From Clostridiales bacterium (GTDB lineage: Bacteria; Bacillota; Clostridia; Caldicoprobacterales; DTU083): a stretch of DNA of 7,876 nt. Shown one piece after another: positions 1 to 5,174 of the stretch. The notes beneath the pieces were generated by a model. The model made no database searches. It worked only from the letters and a program-made list of their open reading frames with translations, and was not told where the DNA came from. The number at the start of each line of letters is the position of its first letter. Position 1 is the first letter of the stretch. The stretch covers positions 1-7,876 of the forward strand of contig JAAZEK010000430.1 in the NCBI GenBank assembly GCA_012512335.1, written 5' to 3'. The position numbers and the translations under genes are program-made.

Positions 1-92
1 AAACTGATAGACTAAAAGTCTTACAGTGTAGAGGCGCATTGGATACGCCTTGTTGCTTGCAACAGAATCTCGTGATTTTAGTCATGAGAGGT
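1..92. other. Non-coding segment with nested inverted repeats
   Basis: No gene is visible here. The segment lies downstream of the minus-strand mutase-like gene and continues beyond the window. GACTAAAA at 10-17 is complementary to TTTTAGTC at 76-83. Inside that pair are AGGCG/CGCCT (32-36 with 46-50) and TGTTG/CAACA (51-55 with 60-64). A short local hairpin, AGACT-AAA-AGTCT at 9-21, would compete with the outer pairing. The segment could be a 3' end structure or part of an RNA element cut by the window edge. No clear T-tract follows on either strand, so an intrinsic terminator is not established. Confidence 0.35.
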
Positions 93-1466
93 TCAATCTG
101 TTAGCCAATTGAGATATTGGGATAATATCTCATCTACTTTTCCTTGCTCATTGCTTTCGCAAACCAAGCATAAGCTGCTCTCCGCTGTATTATAGGACAA
201 ACCTATCCATGACCCGTCTTCGAAGCACAGCTTCTTATCCTCTCCTTCTTCCAACCATTGCACCAGTTTTCCTGTGGACAAGCTCTCTGCTTTTGTTAGT
301 AATACTTTCTGCTTTCTATCCCACATGCTAGAATCCAAATGAAGCTGTTTTTGTTCTACTACATATCCATCCGTCAAATTTCCCATTCTTTCAGTAAACT
401 TTCCCCAGTTTAAACCATCCCTGCTTAGTGCCTGTGCTAATAAAAGGCTCTGTAAGATAGCATCTTGGTCTGGAACAAAGGAACCGAAAGTCAAACCATG
501 GCGATCCCAGATAATAGCCCGATCCCATTTCTTGTTATTCTCATGAAGCTGATGGAGGGGATATGTTTTTATATCGTATCCACTTAGCATGTCATGAGCT
601 CGACTGGGTGTAAAGATCTCAGTATAGATATCATAGTCTTGCCCATTGGATTGGAACCATTCACCTAATATAAGTGCTGAAGCTTCTAAATTGGACATTA
701 TTTTACCATCTGGTGAAACAACTCCTAGGGTGCTACCATCACCATTAAAAAAGAATCCCATATCCCCCTTTTTTTGTGCTACCAATCTGGAAACTGGATT
801 CATGTTTCGATTATTAGGGGAAGGTACGCAATCCATAAAGCCCGGATTGGGCTTGGTACGGATATGAATCCCATTGATTGTCCATTTTCTCATCATATCC
901 TGAAAATAAGTACCTACACTACCAAAAAAGCTATCGCTGGCAATAAAGAGATTACTGTTGGAAAGAGTGTTGACATCAACCACCCTTTTAATTTTCTCTA
1001 TATAATCTGGAAAAATATCAATATAATTAAGCAAATGCTTAGTATCATCTGAGCTTCTAGGGTATCTCCTGTAAAGATACTGAAAGAGAATATCCATCCA
1101 AGTATGGTTGACAGGCTTACCTGGTGGAAGTCGAAAGCTTAATCCCGAATATCTGGCTGGACGACTTTCACCTGTTACCATTATCCCCAGCTCAGCATTG
1201 TACATCTCTACAGACATACTTAAAAAAGCAGTAGGTACCGGCTTTTTATGCAAGAACACCTGGATTCGGTTAGCGGTCAGTACACGCTGAAAGGACCATG
1301 CATACTCTCTGGATAAAAAACGGGTATCATAGCCCAATACCACCCTTCCTGGATGAGTTGTATCATTAAGGTAGTCTGCTACTGCTTGTGCAATAATGCT
1401 GACTGTTTCAAAACCTACCTCATCACTGATTATGCCAAACCATCCACTTTCACCGAATGTAATCAA
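93..1466 (-). CDS. Phosphohexomutase-fold protein with degenerate active site (probable pseudoenzyme)
   Basis: The 457-residue product follows the alpha-D-phosphohexomutase (phosphoglucomutase/phosphomannomutase) fold along its whole length. Its N-terminus reads ITFGESGWFGII (family: KFGTSGWRGII), then GYDTRFLSREYA at 45-56 and GIMVTG...YSGLSF at 94-111. The catalytic motifs are lost. The family's TASHNP is TGESRP at 98-103, which puts Glu100 where the phosphoserine should be. The metal loop DGDxDR is NGDGST (241-246). The sugar-binding GGEESG segment is IWDRHG (319-324). The phosphate-binding RPSGTEP is SYNTAES (424-430). The frame is intact and of normal family length, which argues against recent decay. 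I place the start at the TTG 1464-1466 because GGGAGGTGA lies just upstream and the family N-terminus begins there. An in-frame ATG at 1542-1544, with a weaker GAGGA upstream, would add 26 residues. A sensor or scaffold role is inference only. Confidence 0.85.
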   Translation of the reverse strand: MITFGESGWFGIISDEVGFETVSIIAQAVADYLNDTTHPGRVVLGYDTRFLSREYAWSFQRVLTANRIQVFLHKKPVPTAFLSMSVEMYNAELGIMVTGESRPARYSGLSFRLPPGKPVNHTWMDILFQYLYRRYPRSSDDTKHLLNYIDIFPDYIEKIKRVVDVNTLSNSNLFIASDSFFGSVGTYFQDMMRKWTINGIHIRTKPNPGFMDCVPSPNNRNMNPVSRLVAQKKGDMGFFFNGDGSTLGVVSPDGKIMSNLEASALILGEWFQSNGQDYDIYTEIFTPSRAHDMLSGYDIKTYPLHQLHENNKKWDRAIIWDRHGLTFGSFVPDQDAILQSLLLAQALSRDGLNWGKFTERMGNLTDGYVVEQKQLHLDSSMWDRKQKVLLTKAESLSTGKLVQWLEEGEDKKLCFEDGSWIGLSYNTAESSLCLVCESNEQGKVDEILSQYLNWLTD

Positions 1467-1471
1467 TACCG

Positions 1472-1480
1472 TCACCTCCC
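1472..1480 (-). promoter_or_regulatory. Strong ribosome binding site fixing the mutase-like start
   Basis: On the minus strand GGGAGGTGA stands about 8 bases (counted from GGAGG) before a TTG codon at 1464-1466. This near-complete anti-16S match is better than the GAGGA preceding the upstream ATG at 1542-1544. The TTG start also removes a 26-residue stretch with no resemblance to the family. Confidence 0.7.
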
Positions 1481-1604
1481 TCTCTTTATTGTATGCATAA
1501 CTAGAGGTGGTTGTGTAATCAGGGGTTGCTGTGCAATTTGCCATAAGAATCCTCGGTTTGATGTGCTAATTGTTAATATCCACAAGCTAAAAGTTGAGTT
1601 ATCC

Positions 1605-1620
1605 ACATTGTCCACAATGT
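1605..1620. repeat. Perfect dyad ACATTGT-CC-ACAATGT
   Basis: Seven-base arms flank a 2-base centre, giving a 16-base operator-like palindrome that overlaps the third DnaA-box-like site. The core pattern TTGT-CC-ACAA recurs as TTGT-GG-ACAA at 1657-1666. Two dyads of the same type 48 bases apart could be operator sites for a dimeric regulator, or a by-product of overlapping DnaA boxes. Confidence 0.4.
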
Positions 1621-1643
1621 TATCCCCAAAACCGTGGTGTCAA
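1617..1643 (-). promoter_or_regulatory. Candidate promoter for the mutase-like gene
   Basis: On the minus strand an exact TTGACA (-35) lies at 1638-1643, and TAACAT (4 of 6 matches to TATAAT) at 1617-1622. The 15-base spacer is shorter than ideal. The -10 falls inside the DnaA-box cluster and dyad, so a bound protein there would affect this promoter. The leader to the TTG start would be about 140 bases. Confidence 0.3.
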
Positions 1644-1795
1644 TAGGATTTGACCCTTGTGGACAAAAAACCATCTTTTCCACAGAAAACACAGCGCTTC
1701 TGGTTGCTGTTCACACCAAAATAATAAATCATATGGAAGAAGCCTTTGCAGGAACGGTTATCAACCTTAGCGAATATCAGCAGAAAATGCGTTAA
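1637..1795 (+). other. Possible small or relic reading frame (52 codons)
   Basis: From a GTG at 1637 the frame stays open to TAA at 1793-1795; it is open without a start from 1598. The protein-like end includes ALLVAVHTKIINHMEEAF and finishes VINLSEYQQKMR. An internal ATG at 1733 would give only 20 residues. No ribosome binding site precedes either start, and the 5' half overlaps the DnaA-box cluster. A bulged hairpin follows 2 bases after the stop, which resembles a gene end. I do not recognise a family. It may be the tail of a decayed gene or chance. Confidence 0.2.
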
Positions 1796-1796
1796 G

Positions 1797-1834
1797 CACC
1801 TTTCACTGTCTGAACGCAGTGAGTTTGGAAGGTG
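1797..1834 (+). terminator. Bulged hairpin, possible terminator
   Basis: CACCTT (1797-1802) pairs with AAGGTG (1829-1834), and TCACTG (1803-1808) pairs with CAGTGA (1817-1822) around an 8-base loop. This leaves a 6-base bulge on the right arm. The sequence after it, TAGTATTTTC, is only weakly T-rich. It follows the stop of the possible small reading frame by one base. Confidence 0.3.
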
Positions 1835-1885
1835 TAGTATTTTCAGCTGAGATGAGCTTTAGTTTGATCCGTGATTGTAACAGCG

Positions 1886-1917
1886 ACTGGAATATATTTA
1901 TTATTTTACTTACCAGT
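1886..1917. other. A/T-rich tract bracketed by a 5-base inverted repeat
   Basis: ACTGG (1886-1890) and CCAGT (1913-1917) enclose 22 bases that are almost entirely A and T (AATATATTTATTATTTTACT and two more). If the DnaA-box cluster is an origin, this is the best nearby candidate for an easily melted segment, but it lies about 200 bases from the boxes. Confidence 0.3.
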
Positions 1918-1927
1918 GAACTGTAAC

Positions 1928-1948
1928 GACTTCTGACTTCTGACTTCT
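1928..1948 (+). repeat. Three tandem copies of GACTTCT
   Basis: The heptamer GACTTCT occurs three times without interruption, just upstream of the aldo/keto reductase promoter. It could be an iterated protein-binding site or a slippage-prone repeat. Nothing else in the window repeats it. Confidence 0.7.
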
Positions 1949-1952
1949 TTGA

Positions 1953-1982
1953 TTGAAGCCGAGTGCTTTTGTATGGTATACT
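1953..1982 (+). promoter_or_regulatory. Promoter of the aldo/keto reductase gene
   Basis: TTGAAG (1953-1958) and TATACT (1977-1982) are separated by 18 bases and match sigma-A hexamers at 4 of 6 and 5 of 6 positions. TGG directly before the -10 makes it an extended -10 element. It lies about 35 bases before the ATG. Confidence 0.6.
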
Positions 1983-2002
1983 ATATTAAAGCAAATACAA
2001 AT

Positions 2003-2010
2003 AGGGGGAG
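2003..2010 (+). promoter_or_regulatory. Ribosome binding site of the aldo/keto reductase
   Basis: AGGGGGAG stands 7 bases before the ATG at 2018-2020. It selects this ATG over an in-frame TTG at 1949, which lies upstream of the promoter's -10. Confidence 0.75.
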
Positions 2011-2017
2011 AATTATA

Positions 2018-3166
2018 ATGCAATATCGCAAATTTGATAAACTGGGAATCGAATGTTCAACCTTTGGAATAGGCACCATGCGTTTACCCCTTCAAAAAGG
2101 TCACGAAGGAGCGGATAATTCCAAACATATCGATGAAAAAGAATCAATTAGAATGATTCGCCATGGTATAGACAATGGTGTAAGCTATATCGATACAGCT
2201 TATGGCTATCATGGTGGCAATAGTGAAGTACTAGTTGGTAAGGCACTAAAAGACGGTTACAGGGAAAAGGTAAAAATTGCAACAAAGCTACCACCTTGGC
2301 ATGTTAAAGTCTATGAGGATTTCGATCGGCTACTTAATGAGCAGTTGGAAAGGCTTCAAGTAGAATATATTGATTTTTATTTACTTCATGCTCTAGGAAA
2401 TGATTCCTGGGTTAAATTAAGAGATCTTGGCATATTGGAGTGGTTGGATAAAACTGTAGCTTCTGGCCGCATACGTTACCCTGGATTCTCATTTCATGAT
2501 GAGCTACCTGTATTCAAAGAAATAATAGACGCTTACGACTGGAAGATGTGTCAAATTCAATTCAACATCCTAGATGAATATGAGCAAGCTGGTATAGAAG
2601 GTCTAAAGTATGCTGGTTCAAAGGGCATTCCTGTAGTTATTATGGAGCCTCTACGCGGAGGAAAACTAGCAAATGTTTCTCCAGATATCCAGGAGCTATG
2701 GGAGCAGGCAGAAGAAAAACGTTCTCCTGTGGAATGGGCCTTCCGTTGGGTATATAACTTCCCTGAGGTAGCTGTAATACTTAGTGGAGTTAGTACCATG
2801 GAGCAGCTTAATGACAATCTAAGGATCTTCCAAGATTCTAAGCCAAACTGCATGAGCCAAGATGAGCTGGATCTCGTAAGTAAGGTAAAGGCTCTATATG
2901 ACGCTAAAACGAAAATTGCTTGTACTGCTTGTGAATATTGCTTACCTTGCGCCTTCGGTGTTTCCATACCAAGAATCTTTGGGATTTGGAACGATGCAGC
3001 TATGTTCGGAATTAATGATGAGCATTACCAACAATATAAAAAACTTATTGAAGAAGAAAAGGATGCTAAGCAATGCACAGAATGCGGTAATTGCGAAAGC
3101 TTATGCCCTCAGCATCTTGATATTATCGATAAATTGAAAGAGGCAGATAAAGCACTAAGGGTGTGA
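2018..3166 (+). CDS. Aldo/keto reductase with C-terminal [4Fe-4S] ferredoxin-like domain
   Basis: The 382-residue cytosolic protein has an aldo/keto reductase TIM barrel (about 1-275) followed by a short iron-sulfur domain. The catalytic tetrad is complete: Asp59 and Tyr64 in DTAYGYHGGNSE, Lys90 in IATKLP, and His124 in YLLHAL. The tail carries Cys302, 305, 308 and 311 (CTACEYCLPC) and Cys353, 356, 359 and 363 (CTECGNCESLCP), the usual pattern for two [4Fe-4S] clusters. This is the COG1453-type oxidoreductase common in anaerobes. The clusters may pass electrons to or from ferredoxin in addition to NAD(P)H chemistry. The physiological substrate cannot be told from sequence. The gene has its own promoter and converges with the GH13 gene 15 bases away, so it is not part of the glycogen cluster. 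Confidence 0.93.
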   Translation: MQYRKFDKLGIECSTFGIGTMRLPLQKGHEGADNSKHIDEKESIRMIRHGIDNGVSYIDTAYGYHGGNSEVLVGKALKDGYREKVKIATKLPPWHVKVYEDFDRLLNEQLERLQVEYIDFYLLHALGNDSWVKLRDLGILEWLDKTVASGRIRYPGFSFHDELPVFKEIIDAYDWKMCQIQFNILDEYEQAGIEGLKYAGSKGIPVVIMEPLRGGKLANVSPDIQELWEQAEEKRSPVEWAFRWVYNFPEVAVILSGVSTMEQLNDNLRIFQDSKPNCMSQDELDLVSKVKALYDAKTKIACTACEYCLPCAFGVSIPRIFGIWNDAAMFGINDEHYQQYKKLIEEEKDAKQCTECGNCESLCPQHLDIIDKLKEADKALRV

Positions 3167-3173
3167 ACGTGAA

Positions 3174-3214
3174 CCTATGGGCTATTTACTCTCAAGTATT
3201 AGCCCACTAATAGG
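3174..3214. terminator. Long imperfect hairpin at the convergent gene junction
   Basis: CCTAT (3174-3178) and the adjoining GGGCTA (3179-3184) pair with ATAGG (3210-3214) and TAGCCC (3200-3205). TACT/AGTA (3187-3190 with 3195-3198) closes a CTCA loop. That gives 15 base pairs with a 4-base bulge and a small internal loop. It sits between two converging genes and covers the GH13 stop codon and its last codons. Neither strand has a T-tract after it, so it may act as a bidirectional 3' end structure rather than a classic intrinsic terminator. Confidence 0.5.
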
Positions 3215-5170
3215 CTCTAGATTGATAGTCAATAAGCTATTATCAAGTTGATAGTGATTATTATCCATGTCCAGTAAATTTCTTAGCCCCTGTACAGGAT
3301 ATGCTGACAAATCAATAGTTAACTCATGGGCCTTATTATCACGATTCACAATAACTAACAGAAAATCATCCTCCGCTATCTCACCAAATACATCCTTATT
3401 ATTTTCAATATTTCTGATATAAGCAAACATACCTTCCTCATAGGCAATTGGAGTATATTCTCCATTTCGTAGTGCATATCTATGATTTCTTAGTCTTATC
3501 AGTTTTCGATACCACTGAATCATGGAATGATCTTCCTTCCCCCATGGATAGGTTCTCCTGTTATGAGGGTCACTATATCCCTCCATACCTGCCTCATCAC
3601 CATAATATATGGCTGGGACTCCTGGAAGGGTCATTTGCATAATAAGCGCTAGTCTTTGCCTCTTATCTGCCAGGGTTTTTTGTTCCTCTGTCATTCGATA
3701 TACTGCTTGTTCAGCCGGAGTAAGGCCACTTTCAGCTGGGATAGGGGCTTCACCAAGAACAGTACGTAGCCTAGTTACATCATGGGTGCCCATCAAATTC
3801 ATTGCACCAAAAAACGCCTCTTTGGGGTAATTCTCATACAATGAAAGAGAAGCTCTCATAAAATCCTCAGCTTTTAAACTACCTAGCAGAAAGCTCAGCA
3901 TCATGTTTCTAAAAGGATAATTCATCACCACATCAAGCTCTTCTCCCAGTAAATACTCCCTAAGAGATCCATAGCTTATTTTATTACTGGCGTCCTCCCA
4001 AACCTCACCTATGATAATAGCCTCTGGATTGGTTTCCTTTACCGCCTTCCTAAATTCCCTTAGAAATTTATCAGGAAGCTCATCTGCCACATCTAATCTC
4101 CATCCACTAGCCCCATTTTTCAGCCAATGCTTGGTAACACTGTCCTCTTTATGGATGATAAAATCCATATAAGATGGTTCCATTTCATTTACATTTGGTA
4201 AGGTCTTTACACCCCACCAGCAGTCATATTCATTGGGATAATCCTGAAAACGGTACCAAGGATAGTATCTTGAATCCTTACTTTGCCAGGCACCTATGTT
4301 GGGATAATGTCCATCTTTATTAAAATAGATGCTATTGCTACCAGTATGACTAAATACACCATCCAAAATAACAGTGATGCCCCTTCTCTTAGCCTGGTTA
4401 CACAAGACTTGAAAGGTTTCATTGTCACCTAACATAGGATCAATATTTAGATAATCTCCTGTATCATATCTGTGATTTGAAAAGGATTTAAAGATAGGGT
4501 TTAGATAAATAATAGTGACGCCTAGGTCCTCTAAATAATCTAGCTTCTCAATAATGCCCTGTATATTACCACCAAAAAAATCGTTATTAATAATTTTCCC
4601 CGTTTTGGGATCTGGCAAGTAATTAGGCACATCGTCCCAATTATCATGGAAAATGATATCCTTATTAAGATTATCATCCATTATAAAAGATTCTGTTTTT
4701 TCATCCTTCCCCTTACGAAATCTGTCCGGGAAAATCTGATACATAACCCCTTCACGAAACCATTTAGGTACGGAGAAATCTGCCTTGTATATAGTAATCT
4801 GATAGGAGTGACGTGGTTTTTTACTTAAACATCCAACACCGCCATATAGATTGTCAGGACGACTATAATAATATGAGCTACCCTCATATTGGATTCTAAA
4901 ATAGTACCATAAGAGCTGATGCTGTTCTGACTTAAACACAGCCTCATAAAGCCTGTCCCCATTTTCAAGGTTTTCCTTTATTAGTTTCATTGGTATAACT
5001 TTTTCCCCAATATCTCTTTTCCAAAATCTAAGCACCACATCATTAGCAGGCTTATTGGATTGGATAAGAATTCTTATCACTATCTCATGACCAGCCGGTA
5101 CTGCACCAAAGGGGCTGCGATAATTAATGTCCTGTGAATCATGAAATACATGAAGTTTATGCTTAATCAT
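3182..5170 (-). CDS. GH13 alpha-glucan hydrolase (cyclomaltodextrinase / neopullulanase-like)
   Basis: The 662-residue protein has an N-terminal beta-sandwich of CBM34 type (about 1-125, beginning HVFHDSQDINYRSPFGAVPAG), a GH13 barrel (about 130-545), and a C-terminal beta domain (about 565-662). All catalytic motifs are present: MYQIFPDRF (143-151), DGVFSH (270-275), GWRLDVADE (356-364, nucleophile Asp360), GEVWED (388-393, acid/base Glu389) and GTHD (461-464, stabilising Asp464). YYGDEAGMEG (522-531) is also typical. No signal peptide is seen, so it should act in the cytoplasm on maltodextrins, cyclodextrins or branched glucans released from glycogen. The start lies 4 bases after the glgA stop, with AGGAG inside the glgA end (5184-5188, 13 bases before the ATG), which suggests translational coupling. 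Exact specificity (alpha-1,4 versus 1,6) is not decidable here. Confidence 0.92.
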   Translation of the reverse strand: MIKHKLHVFHDSQDINYRSPFGAVPAGHEIVIRILIQSNKPANDVVLRFWKRDIGEKVIPMKLIKENLENGDRLYEAVFKSEQHQLLWYYFRIQYEGSSYYYSRPDNLYGGVGCLSKKPRHSYQITIYKADFSVPKWFREGVMYQIFPDRFRKGKDEKTESFIMDDNLNKDIIFHDNWDDVPNYLPDPKTGKIINNDFFGGNIQGIIEKLDYLEDLGVTIIYLNPIFKSFSNHRYDTGDYLNIDPMLGDNETFQVLCNQAKRRGITVILDGVFSHTGSNSIYFNKDGHYPNIGAWQSKDSRYYPWYRFQDYPNEYDCWWGVKTLPNVNEMEPSYMDFIIHKEDSVTKHWLKNGASGWRLDVADELPDKFLREFRKAVKETNPEAIIIGEVWEDASNKISYGSLREYLLGEELDVVMNYPFRNMMLSFLLGSLKAEDFMRASLSLYENYPKEAFFGAMNLMGTHDVTRLRTVLGEAPIPAESGLTPAEQAVYRMTEEQKTLADKRQRLALIMQMTLPGVPAIYYGDEAGMEGYSDPHNRRTYPWGKEDHSMIQWYRKLIRLRNHRYALRNGEYTPIAYEEGMFAYIRNIENNKDVFGEIAEDDFLLVIVNRDNKAHELTIDLSAYPVQGLRNLLDMDNNHYQLDNSLLTINLEPISGLILESK

Positions 5171-5174
5171 ATAA

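Larger units (their letters stand above)
1576..1684. promoter_or_regulatory. Cluster of DnaA-box-like 9-mers (oriC-like or DnaA-binding region)
   Basis: Against the consensus TTATCCACA there is one exact match and five one-mismatch sites within 109 bases. They are ATATCCACA (1576-1584), TTATCCACA (1599-1607, exact), TTGTCCACA (1608-1616, directly abutting), TTATCCCCA (1620-1628), TTGTCCACA on the minus strand (1658-1666), and TTTTCCACA (1676-1684). Five share one orientation. Such density is typical of replication origins and DnaA-regulated promoters. No dnaA, dnaN, rpmH or other usual origin neighbour is in the window, so origin function is a hypothesis. DnaA titration or transcriptional control is an alternative. 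Confidence 0.5.
1467..2017. other. 551-base intergenic region between divergent genes
   Basis: This gap separates the minus-strand mutase-like gene from the plus-strand aldo/keto reductase. It contains, left to right, the mutase ribosome binding site, six DnaA-box-like 9-mers, a perfect dyad, a possible small or relic reading frame, a bulged hairpin, an A/T-rich tract, three copies of GACTTCT, and the reductase promoter and ribosome binding site. I see no tRNA, rRNA, insertion sequence or CRISPR array in it. Confidence 0.8.

Noticed and set aside
10..98. tRNA-like look: an outer stem, two inner hairpins and GGTTCAATC at 90-98
   Set aside because: The GTTCAAT loop has no matching stem (GAGAG against CTGTT), it lies outside the outer stem, and there is no anticodon arm in the right place.
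1353..1646. A 97-codon plus-strand frame opposite the start of the mutase-like gene
   Set aside because: It runs antisense through the conserved N-terminal mutase motifs, has no family features and no convincing ribosome binding site.
1949..2017. An upstream in-frame TTG that would lengthen the reductase by 23 residues
   Set aside because: The promoter -10 lies within that stretch, and AGGGGGAG correctly precedes the ATG at 2018.
2557..2967. A 136-codon minus-strand frame inside the aldo/keto reductase
   Set aside because: It is antisense to conserved reductase sequence and has no recognisable domain or start signal.
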